Source of the DNA: Fretibacterium sp. OH1220_COT-178
GTDB taxonomy: Bacteria > Synergistota > Synergistia > Synergistales > Aminobacteriaceae
Assembly: GCF_003860125.1 (NCBI RefSeq)
Contig: NZ_RQYL01000001.1
Span: 114,857 to 178,856 of the forward strand
Direction of reading: 5' to 3'
DNA length: 64,000 nucleotides
Shown here: positions 28,851 through 38,185 of the stretch, piece by piece
Layout of the letters: every line of letters begins with the position of its first letter
Position numbering within the stretch: position 1 is the stretch's first letter
Position numbers and translations under genes: made by a program
Notes under the pieces: model-generated
Databases searched by the model: none
Seen by the model: the letters and a program-made list of their open reading frames with translations, nothing else
What the model was told of the DNA's origin: nothing

Positions 28851-30323
28851 TCAAGATCGGCTCCACGCCTCCACCGTCTCCGCGTCGCTGTAGGGGATCT
28901 TCTCCCTTCCGATCTGCAGGTACCTCTCCGGTCCCTTTCCGGAGACCACCACCACATCTCCCGCAACCGCGACGCTGAGTGCCGTGCATACGGCCTCTTT
29001 GCGGTCCAGGATGACCCGATGCCGCGCGCCGCCGGACGCCTCCACCCCCTGGACGATTCCGGCCGCGATGTCGGCGGGATCCTCGTCCCTGGGGTTGTCC
29101 ATCGTCACGATCACGAGGTCCGCGAGGTCCGCCGCAACCCTGCCCAGCGCGGGACGATTGAGGGGATACCGTCCTCCCCCGTGTCCGAAGACCGATATCA
29201 GTCTCCCGGAGCAGAGCTTACGTGCGGCGGAGAGCACGTTCCTCAGGGCCTCCGGGGTGTGGGCGAAATCGATGAAGCAGCAGGCCCCATTCGGCAGAAG
29301 ATGCTTCTCCAGACGTCCGGGGACCTGAGGAATGGCCGCGACCCCTCGTATGATCGCGTCGTCGTCCACGCGGCCCCGCAGCGCCGTAACCCCCGCCAGG
29401 ACATTCCAGACGTTGAAGTGCCCCACCAGAGGGCTTTTCAGTTCAAGATCCGGAAGGCCGCGCATCGCCACGGACAGGACGGTGCCCTCCAGACCGGTCC
29501 GGGACGCCATGACCCGAGCAAAGGCGTCGGAGTCGAGGGCAAACCCCCTCACCCCGTCGGGAAACTCCTCCAGGAGCCGCCGACCATAAGGATCGTCGGC
29601 GTTGACCGCCCCCAGGGAGCCCGTTCGGGCATAACGCGAGAACAGGAGGCGTTTGGCCTGAAAGTAGTGCTCCATCTCCTTGTGGAAATCCAGGTGTTCG
29701 GGGTTCAGATTCGTGAAGATCGGGACGTCGAAACGACAGCCCCCGAGACGCCCCAGAAAAAGTCCGTGAGAGGAGGTCTCCATGACACAGGCCCCACAGC
29801 CGTTCCGCACCATTGCCGCGAGGCGGCGTTGCACGACGCAGCTCTCCGGCGTGGTCCGATCCGCCTCCCATTCCCTCGCACCGTCGCTCTCCACGATCGT
29901 CCCCAACAGGCCCGACCGAATCCCGGCAGCCTCGAGGATACTGCGCAGGACATAGGTCGTGGTGCTTTTTCCGTTCGTCCCGGTGACTCCAACCATCAGC
30001 AGCCTGTCGGCCGGATTCCCGTACACGGCGGCCGCGACCTCCCCCATGACTTCACGAACCGAGGGGACCACGAGACAGGGGAGTCCGGACTCCACGGGAC
30101 GCTCGCAGAGCAGCGCCACGGCCCCCTGCTCCCGGGCCGCGGAGACGTAGTCGTGTCCGTCGCTTTTCTCTCCACGAATACAACAGAACAGGGCGCCCGG
30201 ACGGACGCCGCGGCTGTCCGAGAAGACCTCCGTTATGACGGGATCCGAGCCACTCCCTTCGACGGTACAGCCTCCCTCCAATCGGCGAACGACCGCCAGC
30301 AGATCGGAAAACTTCACGTTCAC
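28851..30323 (-). CDS. murE: UDP-MurNAc-L-Ala-D-Glu-meso-DAP ligase MurE
   Basis: Adds the third amino acid to the stem peptide, 490 residues. DSRGVRPGALFCCIRGEKSD (domain 1), MVGVTGTNGKSTTTYVL (ATP loop), NLNPEHLDFH and the specificity loop TMDNPRDEDP are visible. DNPR at this place is the known signature of meso-diaminopimelate-adding enzymes, so the peptidoglycan is predicted to be DAP-type. GTG 30323 overlaps the ftsI stop as GTGA; the frame runs open to 31301 on the opposite phase of ftsI and that part is a shadow. Confidence 0.95.
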   Translation of the reverse strand: MNVKFSDLLAVVRRLEGGCTVEGSGSDPVITEVFSDSRGVRPGALFCCIRGEKSDGHDYVSAAREQGAVALLCERPVESGLPCLVVPSVREVMGEVAAAVYGNPADRLLMVGVTGTNGKSTTTYVLRSILEAAGIRSGLLGTIVESDGAREWEADRTTPESCVVQRRLAAMVRNGCGACVMETSSHGLFLGRLGGCRFDVPIFTNLNPEHLDFHKEMEHYFQAKRLLFSRYARTGSLGAVNADDPYGRRLLEEFPDGVRGFALDSDAFARVMASRTGLEGTVLSVAMRGLPDLELKSPLVGHFNVWNVLAGVTALRGRVDDDAIIRGVAAIPQVPGRLEKHLLPNGACCFIDFAHTPEALRNVLSAARKLCSGRLISVFGHGGGRYPLNRPALGRVAADLADLVIVTMDNPRDEDPADIAAGIVQGVEASGGARHRVILDRKEAVCTALSVAVAGDVVVVSGKGPERYLQIGREKIPYSDAETVEAWSRS

Positions 30324-31996
30324 GACGGCTCCCTCTTTTCTGGGGAATAGTATTCGACCTCGGCCATCTCCTCCACGATCGCCTTGAAGGGAGGGGCGGC
30401 CAACTCGCCCCCGTAATAACGTCCGCTCGAAGGTTCTCCAATGGCTAAAAGCATGAGGTATCGGGGTTTTTCGTAAGGCCAGAAGCCGATGAAGGACGCG
30501 ACGTAGCGGCTTTTGCTGTACTTTCCCGACTCGGCGACCTGGGCGGTCCCCGTCTTTCCGGCCAGCTCCGTGATGGTGGTGTTGGCGCCCTTTCCGGTCC
30601 CCTCGAGCACCACGGCACGCATCGTCCGCCTCAGCCACTGGGCCGTCTCGGGGGTCAGGACCTCCCGCATCACGCGAGGCACGCCCCTGTAGACGACCTC
30701 TCCCGAGGAGTTCACGGCCTCCTTCACGATATAGGGACTCATCAGCTTGCCGCCGTTCACCACTGCGGCCATGGCGTTGATCAGCTGGAGCGGGGTCACG
30801 GCCAGCCCCTGCCCTATCGCGATGTTGGCCGGCACGACACCGCGCCATTGCTCGGGAAAGGGGAGGATGCCCCTGGCGACCCCCGGCAGCTCGATGTCGC
30901 TCTCCATGCCGAATCCCCAGCTTCCAAGGGTCTCGTACATCTTGACCTTTTCCGCCCGAATGCCGATCTGGGCCATTCCCACATTGGAGGATCTGATGAG
31001 CAGCTGCGCCGTGCTGATGTTGCCCATGGCCCTGGAATAGGCCTCGGCCACATAGCCATCGGCGACCTTCAGGCGAGCGGGACAGGAAAAGGTCTCGTTT
31101 GTCCGGGCCCACCCCTGTTCGAGCGCAATGCCCATATAGATGGGCTTGAAGGTCGATCCCGGCTCGTAGCTGCGGCTGACAGCGTTGTTCGAGAGAGCTT
31201 CCTTTTTGAAATCCTCGCGGTTGCGGGGGTCGAAGGTGGGCCAGCTGGCCATGGAGAGGACCGCCCCCGTCCAGGGATCCATACAGATCGCGGCCGCCCA
31301 CTTCGCACCGTTATCCGAAGCGGTCTTGAACAGATGCTTCTCGACCACATACTGCATTCTGCTGTCTATGGTCAGGGTCACAACGGGCATGACGTGCCTC
31401 CGCTCGGCCTCGTTCCCCAACAGACTGACCGAGTGGGCGCCGGGCCTGCGGATAATGATGCGATAGCCGGGAGGGTCGTAGAGGACCGAGTTCCACGACT
31501 GCTCGATCCCGGACAGGCCCCGGTTGTCGATGTCGCAGAACCCCAAAACATGGGAAAGGAGGCGTTCGTTGGGATATCGCCTCTCCTGCTCGTCGATGTC
31601 CCGGACGGCCCTGATGCGCAGGTCTCGAATTTTTCGGGCCTCCTCCTTGGAGACCTTCCGCCTGAGCCAGACAAACCGGCTCTCCGGCGAGGAGAACAGC
31701 TTTTGGACGATCCCCTCGGGGAATACCCGGCTCAAAAGAGGCCTGTCCTCGGACGTCATGAGTTGAGGGTCGGCGGCAAAGCTGGAGAGGACCTCGGGGA
31801 TCACCAGGGCATTGCCCTTGGAATCCTGGATGATTCCTCGGTTCGCCTTGACGGGAACCCTCCTCCAGTACTGCTGCTGGGATTGCTGCAGCACCCTGGG
31901 GTCCGGTCGGCAATGCCTCTCCACCAGCGTCCAGCCCCATATCAAAAACAGGAAGACGAACAGGAGCCATGGACTGAAAGAGCGATGCCGCCTCAA
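30320..31996 (-). CDS. ftsI: Septal transpeptidase FtsI (PBP3 / class B PBP)
   Basis: Crosslinks septal peptidoglycan with FtsW, 558 residues. N-terminal membrane anchor (WLLFVFLFLIWGWTLV, residues 10-25), dimerisation/pedestal domain with RGIIQDSKGNALV, then the transpeptidase domain: SxxK as S281-T-F-K284 in YEPGSTFKP, SSN at 336-338 and KTGT at 481-484. No PASTA domains. TTG 31996 has a strong AAGGAGGAGAAGG. Confidence 0.95.
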   Translation of the reverse strand: MRRHRSFSPWLLFVFLFLIWGWTLVERHCRPDPRVLQQSQQQYWRRVPVKANRGIIQDSKGNALVIPEVLSSFAADPQLMTSEDRPLLSRVFPEGIVQKLFSSPESRFVWLRRKVSKEEARKIRDLRIRAVRDIDEQERRYPNERLLSHVLGFCDIDNRGLSGIEQSWNSVLYDPPGYRIIIRRPGAHSVSLLGNEAERRHVMPVVTLTIDSRMQYVVEKHLFKTASDNGAKWAAAICMDPWTGAVLSMASWPTFDPRNREDFKKEALSNNAVSRSYEPGSTFKPIYMGIALEQGWARTNETFSCPARLKVADGYVAEAYSRAMGNISTAQLLIRSSNVGMAQIGIRAEKVKMYETLGSWGFGMESDIELPGVARGILPFPEQWRGVVPANIAIGQGLAVTPLQLINAMAAVVNGGKLMSPYIVKEAVNSSGEVVYRGVPRVMREVLTPETAQWLRRTMRAVVLEGTGKGANTTITELAGKTGTAQVAESGKYSKSRYVASFIGFWPYEKPRYLMLLAIGEPSSGRYYGGELAAPPFKAIVEEMAEVEYYSPEKREPS

Positions 31997-32055
31997 ACCT
32001 TCTCCTCCTTATCGCCCGGGGCCGGGAAGGCCGCGTCCAGGAGCCTCATCCTCCC

Positions 32056-32430
32056 TCAGTCGTGCGCACCGAAAATCCAGGCCAGCCTCGAGCGCCAACC
32101 CCTTATCGGCTCCGGGATCCGCTCTGCGGCAAGCCGCTCCTCCCGAGCCCGTATGTGAAGGGTCTCCGCAAGGAGAATCTTCTCCATCCCCAGTCGCTCC
32201 TTGCAGTAGCTGTAGATCCTGATGGGCGCGACAAGACCGGAAAATTCCTGCCTCAGCACCGTCTCCTCCCGGGAACAGCTTTCTATGGATTTGTTCAGGG
32301 AGTCCAGGCGGTAGGCCAAGCGCATGGCTTGAAAGCGAAGCGACCCCAGAATCGAGATGACGATCAGGGTCAGAAAAACCCCGGCCATAAAATTTCTTTT
32401 CACAGCACAGCTTCTGCCGACTCTTCTCAT
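32056..32430 (-). CDS. ftsL: Small bitopic division protein, FtsL-like
   Basis: 124 residues: basic N-terminus, one membrane helix (FMAGVFLTLIVISILGSLRF, about residues 14-33), then a helical coiled-coil region with LAYRLDSLNKSIESCSREE and LRQEFSGLVAPIRIYSYCKE, the leucine-zipper-plus-loop layout of FtsL/DivIC. No direct identity is claimed; the place between rsmH and ftsI is where ftsL belongs. Start ATG 32430 uncertain; GTG 32403 (VKRNFMAG) is in frame. Two Cys lie in the periplasmic part. Confidence 0.72.
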   Translation of the reverse strand: MRRVGRSCAVKRNFMAGVFLTLIVISILGSLRFQAMRLAYRLDSLNKSIESCSREETVLRQEFSGLVAPIRIYSYCKERLGMEKILLAETLHIRAREERLAAERIPEPIRGWRSRLAWIFGAHD

Positions 32431-32511
32431 GATAGACTTCAGCTCCCCATCCCCTGCATGTCCAGCTCACCATCGAGAGACTTCACCCGCGCAGCGAACC
32501 CGGGAAAATGC

Positions 32512-33411
32512 TCAAGAAAAAACGAAAACCCTCAATTTGGCGCTTCTTGCCTTGAAATTGCGCGCCGTCTCCTCTTCCTGGGGAAGAATCGGGTGGCGCG
32601 TCAGCACCTTGCCCCGTTTCTCCTCCTTTTCCCATGCACGAAATCGATGTTTGACGATACGGTCCTCCAGGGAGTGATAGGAGACGATGACCACGACGCA
32701 ACCCTCCGCCGCCAGCCCCGGAAGGCTCTCGAGCATCGATTCGAGCTCCGCCAGCTCGTCGTTGACGAATATCCGAAGCGCCTGAAAGACCCTCCGTGCG
32801 GGATGGATCCCCATCTTTCTCTGCACCGGAGCCGGCAGAAGCCCCCGAATCAGGGCGACGAGATCCCCCGTCGTCGCGAGCCTCCGCCCCCTGCGCCTCT
32901 CCGACTCGATGCGCGAGGCTATTCGACGGGAATACCGTTCCCCTCCGTACTCCCAGAAAATCCTGGCAAGTTCCTCGGCGCTTTTTTCCTCCAACACCTC
33001 CGCAGCCGTAGGCGCATCTCCGTGGGGATCCATCCTCATGTCGAGCGGACCGTCGTGCTGAAAGGAGAATCCGCGCTCGGCTTCGCTCAGCTGCATGTTG
33101 GACACCCCAAGGTCGAAGACCAGCGCATCGAACGGCGCGTCCTCCCGAACAAGGGCGCCGATACCGCCAAAGCCGCCGTGCACGGCGCGGAAACGCGAGG
33201 CAAAACGCTCGAGCCTTCGTTCCGAGAGGGCGATCGCCATGGGATCCCGATCCACCCCCAGCACTCTGGCGCCGGGGAGCCCTTCGAGAATGGACTCCGA
33301 GTAGCCGCCCAAACCCAGCGTACCGTCGACAATCCGCGGTTCCGCAATCCCGTGGAGGGAGGTCCTCAGGAACTCCAGCACCTCGGCCAACAGCACCGGT
33401 TCGTGCGTCAC
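32512..33411 (-). CDS. rsmH: 16S rRNA (cytosine1402-N4)-methyltransferase RsmH
   Basis: SAM-dependent methyltransferase for C1402 of 16S rRNA (formerly MraW), 299 residues. Begins THEPVLLAEVLEFL after GTG 33411; VDGTLGLGGYSESIL is the SAM-binding loop, VLGVDRDPMAI the acidic motif, and FDLGVSNMQLSEAERGFSF with VVIVSYHSLEDRIVK the family signatures. The start overlaps the mraZ stop as GTGA; an in-frame GTG-less extension to 33492 lies in mraZ. Confidence 0.96.
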   Translation of the reverse strand: MTHEPVLLAEVLEFLRTSLHGIAEPRIVDGTLGLGGYSESILEGLPGARVLGVDRDPMAIALSERRLERFASRFRAVHGGFGGIGALVREDAPFDALVFDLGVSNMQLSEAERGFSFQHDGPLDMRMDPHGDAPTAAEVLEEKSAEELARIFWEYGGERYSRRIASRIESERRRGRRLATTGDLVALIRGLLPAPVQRKMGIHPARRVFQALRIFVNDELAELESMLESLPGLAAEGCVVVIVSYHSLEDRIVKHRFRAWEKEEKRGKVLTRHPILPQEEETARNFKARSAKLRVFVFS

Positions 33412-33836
33412 GACTCCGCCCCTCCCCCCGTCAGTTCGGGAAGCATCTCGAGCCCCGTGCTCCAGTACTTCGCCCATTTCGCCCGATCCCAAATTTCCGC
33501 ATGGTCGTTGACACCGTTGACCACGACATCCTGCTCCAAGGCGGCATACTCACGGAGAACTCCGGGCAACAAAATTCGCCCTGCCCCATCGATCGAGAGG
33601 TCGTGCGCGCTCGAAAGGATCAGCCTGTGGAGCTTTCGGGTCCTTTCGCTGTCCAGAAAAGAAGTCGTTTTGAGCCAGGAGGTGAAGTTGCCCCACTCCT
33701 CCTGAGAATAGAGGGACACGCAGTTTTCCATTCCGATCGCAGCGACGATGACATCGCCCAGCCTCTCCCGGAACTTCGCCGGAAGGACCAGACGAGCCTT
33801 CGTGTCCAGACGATGTTCGAAGGTTCCCATCAACAT
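33408..33836 (-). CDS. mraZ: Transcriptional regulator MraZ
   Basis: DNA-binding regulator of the dcw cluster, 142 residues, built of two SpoVT/AbrB-like (swapped-hairpin) repeats. First repeat: GTFEHRLDTKARLVLPAKFRE; second: SSAHDLSIDGAGRILLPGVL. In other bacteria it binds TGGGN repeats upstream of itself and represses the cluster; comparable repeats exist here (see 33855-33910). Start ATG 33836 or the ATG two codons later at 33830. First gene of the cluster. Confidence 0.95.
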   Translation of the reverse strand: MLMGTFEHRLDTKARLVLPAKFRERLGDVIVAAIGMENCVSLYSQEEWGNFTSWLKTTSFLDSERTRKLHRLILSSAHDLSIDGAGRILLPGVLREYAALEQDVVVNGVNDHAEIWDRAKWAKYWSTGLEMLPELTGGGAES

Positions 33837-33854
33837 GAAGGCGTCTCACCGTCG

Positions 33855-33910
33855 CTCCCTTTTGCCCCACTTTATCCTACATAGCTCCATTTTATGACAT
33901 TTTCTCCCAC
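33855..33910 (-). promoter_or_regulatory. Candidate MraZ-binding repeats upstream of mraZ
   Basis: On the minus strand, TGGGA starts at 33909, TGGAG at 33890, TGGGG at 33869 and GGGAG at 33859: G-rich direct repeats at spacings of 19, 21 and 10 bases, close to whole helical turns. Known MraZ operators are direct TGGGN repeats about 10 bases apart, so the match is partial. Confidence 0.35.
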
Positions 33911-33936
33911 AATAGCATTTACGCAAAATAACTGAA

Positions 33937-33980
33937 GGGTCTTTAGGCTCAAACACAAAGAGCCTAAAGACCCATTTTTA
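33937..33980. terminator. Perfect 14-bp hairpin in the mraZ-nptA divergent region
   Basis: GGGTCTTTAGGCTC (33937-33950), loop AAACACAAA, GAGCCTAAAGACCC (33960-33973), then ATTTTTA. The structure is terminator-like on the plus strand, yet no plus-strand gene precedes it. The whole 381-base space 33837-34217 holds this hairpin, the mraZ repeats, a TATACT box at 34057-34062 and a shorter hairpin (34151-34170); no ORF. Confidence 0.7.
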
Positions 33981-34217
33981 AGGATTCCTCAAGGTGATTT
34001 CAAACAAGCTCCCTCAGCGACCCATCGAAGCGCAAAAAACGGATGGGCGAAAGTGCTATACTTCCATACAGAGATGACATAGAGATTGGAAACGAGCCCG
34101 AAGGGCTTGGCGGAAACGCGAAGTGCGGAACGGTGAAGAGATAGGGATTCGGGGTTTTGCCTCGAACCCCATGTTTGTTTTGTGTCTGAATAACATATTC
34201 TTGGAGGTCAATCGCCC

Positions 34218-35849
34218 GTGGACGTATCGACATTGCTTCAGGTCGCCGGTGGAGTCGGACTTTTTCTCTATGGGATCAAGCTGATGAGTGAGGCGCTGCA
34301 ATTCATCGCAGGTGATCGCATGAGGCACCTGATAGGGACGTTGACGAAGACTCCGCTCAGAGGGGTATTCATCGGCATTCTCGTCACCGTGCTCATCCAG
34401 AGCAGCAGCGGAACGACCGTCATGACCGTCAGCTTCGTCAACGCGGGGCTGATGACCCTCAAGCAGGCCATCGGCATCATCATGGGCGCCAACATCGGCA
34501 CCACCGTAACCGCCCAGATCATCGCCTTCAAAATCAAGGACTTCGCCCTTCCCTTCATCGCCCTCGGGGTAGCCCTGGCCCTATTCGGAAAATCCAAGAA
34601 GCAGCGCTACACCGGGAATGGGATCGTCGGATTCGGCCTTCTCTTCATGGGAATGCAGACGATGGAAAGCGCCACGAAGTTCATGGCCTCCCAAGGCGAC
34701 TTCTTGCTCTTTCTCGGCGCCAACCCTCTCTACGGCGTTCTGGCCGGAACGATCCTCACCATGATCGTCCAGTCCAGCGCCGCCACCATCGGCCTGACGA
34801 TCGCCATGGCCTCCCAGGGGCTTCTGGGACTCGACGTCGCCATTCCCATCATTCTGGGGGACAACATCGGCACCACCATCACGGCCGTGCTGGCCGCACT
34901 CGGCACCAACCGCTACGCAAAACAGGCCGCCGCGGCTCACGTGCTCTTCAACCTTTTCGGAGTTTTGATCTTCCTCATTTTCCTCCCCTTCTACAAGCTC
35001 GTCGTGATCCACACGGCCACGGACGTCGGCCGTCAGCTCGCCAACGCTCATACCATCTTCAATATCGCCAACACCATCATCTTTATCCCCTTCGCCTCCC
35101 TCTTCGCCCGAATGATCCAGGCGCTCATTCCCATCTCCGCCCCCACGAGGGTCGAGGACACGCTCTATCTGGACAAGAAGCTTCTCGACGCCTCCCCGGC
35201 CGCGGCCGTCGAGGCCGTCAAGGACGAGCTGCTGCACATGGGACAGATCGCCCAGAACATGCTCCGGATCACCCGCCGTGCCTATTCGGAACCCGAGACC
35301 GCCTCTCTGGCCGACGACTTCATGGAGCAGGAAAAACTTCTCAATGAGCTCAACAAGGGGATATCCTCCTACGCCTCGGAAATCTGGCAGCGCGGCCTCT
35401 CCGGGGAGGTCTCCACCGTCCTGGGCTGCTACGTCAATGCCTCGGGAGACCTCGAGCGCGTGGGGGATCACCTGGAAAATCTCATGGAGCTGAGCGAGGT
35501 GCGTCTCGACGATGGCTCGCACTTCTCCCCACAGGCCAACGAGGAGTTCTGGGCGATGTTCGATACGGCCGAGGAAGCCGTATCCTGCGCAATTCTGTCC
35601 CTCAAGACCGAGGACACGGACCAGGCGAATTACGTGATTCACGATCTCGAAAACCGCATCGATACGCAGGAAAAACAGTTCCGCAAGAACCACATCGACC
35701 GTCTGAACCGGGGCGAGTGCGACCCGGAGAAGGGCGTTCATTTCATCGACATCCTGAGCAACCTCGAGCGTATCGGCGACCACAGCCACAACATCGCCTA
35801 CTTCACCCACGATATCTCCTCGCTCACGCGGCCTTCGTCTCAGGGCTGA
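34218..35849 (+). CDS. Na/Pi cotransporter family protein with PhoU-like tail
   Basis: Inner-membrane sodium-phosphate symporter of the NptA/PNaS family, 543 residues. Two inverted repeat units carry the signatures LIQSSSGTT (Q61-S64) and IVQSSAATIGL (near residue 184); MGANIGTT and LGDNIGTTITA accompany them. About eight membrane helices reach residue 310. The C-terminal part (about 330-535) is a PhoU-like helical domain with the repeated acidic motif DLERVGDHLENL and NLERIGDHSHNIA. GTG 34218 follows GGAGG at 10 bases. Could import or export phosphate. Confidence 0.92.
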   Translation: MDVSTLLQVAGGVGLFLYGIKLMSEALQFIAGDRMRHLIGTLTKTPLRGVFIGILVTVLIQSSSGTTVMTVSFVNAGLMTLKQAIGIIMGANIGTTVTAQIIAFKIKDFALPFIALGVALALFGKSKKQRYTGNGIVGFGLLFMGMQTMESATKFMASQGDFLLFLGANPLYGVLAGTILTMIVQSSAATIGLTIAMASQGLLGLDVAIPIILGDNIGTTITAVLAALGTNRYAKQAAAAHVLFNLFGVLIFLIFLPFYKLVVIHTATDVGRQLANAHTIFNIANTIIFIPFASLFARMIQALIPISAPTRVEDTLYLDKKLLDASPAAAVEAVKDELLHMGQIAQNMLRITRRAYSEPETASLADDFMEQEKLLNELNKGISSYASEIWQRGLSGEVSTVLGCYVNASGDLERVGDHLENLMELSEVRLDDGSHFSPQANEEFWAMFDTAEEAVSCAILSLKTEDTDQANYVIHDLENRIDTQEKQFRKNHIDRLNRGECDPEKGVHFIDILSNLERIGDHSHNIAYFTHDISSLTRPSSQG

Positions 35850-35854
35850 TTTTG

Positions 35855-38155
35855 ATGTGTGCCGCGAATCCTGCCCGTCTCGGGAAGCTTCTCCGCGTCG
35901 CCTTCGTTTGCCTGTCGGCCTTCCTTCTCGTCGGCTGCGTGACCTTCGCCGGGCTTTGGATCACCATCCCGTTGGACTCCGAACGGGTGAAACGAATTGA
36001 GGCATCCCCGGCACTCTACGACGTCAAGGGGCGTCTGTTCCACCTTCGTCTCTCCCCCGATTCGGAGTGGCAGGTTCCCATCCCCCTCTCCGATATGGGA
36101 AAATGGCTTCCCCTCGTCGCCGTTGGGGTGGAGGACGGCCGCTTCTACAGGCATCCCGGCGTCGACCCTCTGGCCCTTTTGAGGGCCACGGCCCAAAATC
36201 TCGCCGCCCGGCGCGTCGTCTCGGGCGCCTCCACCATCACCAGCCAGCTGATACGCCTTTCCATATCCGAAAGGGAGACGACGGACGCGCAGCTGCCGGC
36301 GCGTCGCGCCCGAAGCATGGGAACGAAGGTCCGGGAGTTCATCCAGGCGATGAAGCTGGAGCGCCTCATGAGCAAGGAGAAAATCCTGGAGCACTACCTC
36401 AATCGGGCGCCCTTCGGCGGTAACATCCGCGGCGTGCAGGCGGCCGCTCTCATCTACTTCGGCAAGCCCGCAGCCAAGCTCTCCCCAGGGGAGGCATGCC
36501 TCCTGATCGGGATGCTGAAGGGTCCCACGCTCTACCGCCCCGACACCCGTCCCGAGGCCGCAAAACGGCGTCGGGATACCGTCATCCGCTTTCTGAGGGA
36601 CCGTGGGGTCCTCGATGCCGGCGAGGCGAATCGGGCACTTCTGGAGGAGCTGCCCCGGCACCGCCATGCCCCTCCGCTGCGGGCCTTTCACTTCGCAGAA
36701 CTCGTCCTGGGGGGACACGCTCCGCAAGACGAAAACGGCAGGACGGACACCACGCTGGATATCGAGGTCCAGACGAAGCTCGAGTCCCTGCTTCGGCAAT
36801 CCCTCTCCGACCTCCCAGCGGAGGTCACCCTTGCCGCGGGAGTCGTGGACAATCGAACGGCCCGTCTCGTCGGCTGGGTGGGCAACGCCCGGTTCGGGGA
36901 CGGGAATAAAAACGCATGGGTGGACTGCGGACGCGCTCCGCGCTCTCCCGGCTCCGCCCTCAAGCCCTTCGCGTACCTCTCCGCCATCGACCAGGGACTC
37001 CTGACCGCCTCGACGCTGCTGGCGGACTCCGCCATGGCCTTCTCGGGCCGCGCCCCCCGCAATTTCGACCTGAGCTACAGAGGGGCGGTCAGCGTCCGGG
37101 TCGCCCTTGCGGAGTCCCTCAACGCTCCCGCAGTGCGCGTCCTGCGCCTCGCCGGCCCCGAGCGGGTCCTGCATTTGATGCGGCAATCCGGCCTTCGCCA
37201 TCTGACGGAGTCGGTCTCCCATTACGGGGATTCCCTCATCCTGGGCGGATGCGAGATTACCGTTCTGGAGGCGCTCGAGGCCTACACGACCCTGGCCTCC
37301 CTGGGACGGCATCGTCCTCTGGCCCTGCTCGCCTCCCAAGCTCCCCCACACGAAACCCGCCTGGCCTCCGAGGCCGCCTGTTGGCTGCTCGGAGACATTC
37401 TGGACAACAGGGGACAACTGACCACCCTGACCCGGGAGGCCCTGGGACGAAGCTGGCACGCCGCCCTGAAGACCGGGACCTCCTACGGTTTGAGAGACGC
37501 CTGGAGCGGGGCCTGGACCCCCGACTACACGACCGTGGTCTGGGTCGGCAATCCCGAGGGAGACCCCTGGACCGGGCTTGTGGGGGCGAAGGCCGCCGCC
37601 CCCGTCGCCGTGAGGATTCTCAGGGCAATCTCCCCCAAATCGGGCTGGTACGACAAGCCGGACGGACTTCTCCTTCGCCCGGTCTGCTCGCTGTCCGGTC
37701 GCCCCCCTACCGCGGCCTGCCCGGCGACGCGTCTGGATTGGTCCATCGAGGGGGTCTCCCGGACGATTCCCTGCGACCTTCACATCATTCGCAAGGGCAA
37801 GCCCTCCCTGATGTGGCCCTCGGAGCTCTCCTCCGGAGAGACCCCACCGGAGCAGATACAGAAAAAGGCCGCCCTGACGATCACCTCCCCGATCCCCGAG
37901 GCCGTCTACGTCACGGCTCCCCTGGACAGGCGGCAAAGGATCCCGATGAGGGCGGAGGGCGCGGCGGGGCGAATCTGGTGGTACCTGGACGGGACGTACA
38001 TCGGCACCTCCCTGCCCAACGAGACTTTCTTTCATTCAGTCCCCGACGGACGCCACATCATCGGCGCCACCGACGAGGAGGGCCGCAGTGCCGTCACGAA
38101 CGTATCGGTCGTCACCCCCGGAAGACGACAGCCGGAATCGCCCCTGTTGCGATAA
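35855..38155 (+). CDS. pbpC: Penicillin-binding protein 1C (bifunctional)
   Basis: Class A PBP of the PbpC group, 766 residues. Signal anchor at residues 13-38; GT51 glycosyltransferase domain with catalytic Glu93 in AVGVEDGRFYRHPGVD and the companion motifs ASTITSQLIRL and LNRAPFGGNIRGVQAAA; transpeptidase domain with SPGSALKP (Ser about 366), SLN and KTGTS near residue 539; C-terminal BiPBP_C immunoglobulin-like domain after residue 660. ATG 35855 comes 5 bases after the cotransporter stop. Unlike in enterobacteria, no alpha-2-macroglobulin gene is next to it. Role relative to the dcw PBPs is unknown. Confidence 0.93.
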   Translation: MCAANPARLGKLLRVAFVCLSAFLLVGCVTFAGLWITIPLDSERVKRIEASPALYDVKGRLFHLRLSPDSEWQVPIPLSDMGKWLPLVAVGVEDGRFYRHPGVDPLALLRATAQNLAARRVVSGASTITSQLIRLSISERETTDAQLPARRARSMGTKVREFIQAMKLERLMSKEKILEHYLNRAPFGGNIRGVQAAALIYFGKPAAKLSPGEACLLIGMLKGPTLYRPDTRPEAAKRRRDTVIRFLRDRGVLDAGEANRALLEELPRHRHAPPLRAFHFAELVLGGHAPQDENGRTDTTLDIEVQTKLESLLRQSLSDLPAEVTLAAGVVDNRTARLVGWVGNARFGDGNKNAWVDCGRAPRSPGSALKPFAYLSAIDQGLLTASTLLADSAMAFSGRAPRNFDLSYRGAVSVRVALAESLNAPAVRVLRLAGPERVLHLMRQSGLRHLTESVSHYGDSLILGGCEITVLEALEAYTTLASLGRHRPLALLASQAPPHETRLASEAACWLLGDILDNRGQLTTLTREALGRSWHAALKTGTSYGLRDAWSGAWTPDYTTVVWVGNPEGDPWTGLVGAKAAAPVAVRILRAISPKSGWYDKPDGLLLRPVCSLSGRPPTAACPATRLDWSIEGVSRTIPCDLHIIRKGKPSLMWPSELSSGETPPEQIQKKAALTITSPIPEAVYVTAPLDRRQRIPMRAEGAAGRIWWYLDGTYIGTSLPNETFFHSVPDGRHIIGATDEEGRSAVTNVSVVTPGRRQPESPLLR

Positions 38156-38185
38156 CCACAAAATATCGAAGGAGAGGAAAAAATC

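Noticed and set aside
30324..31301. Extension of murE to an 816-residue protein
   Set aside because: The extra part is the wrong frame of ftsI; MurE has its own GTG and SD at 30323.
35840..38035. 731-residue minus-strand frame opposite pbpC
   Set aside because: Antisense shadow, Gly/Arg/Gln-rich and without family features.
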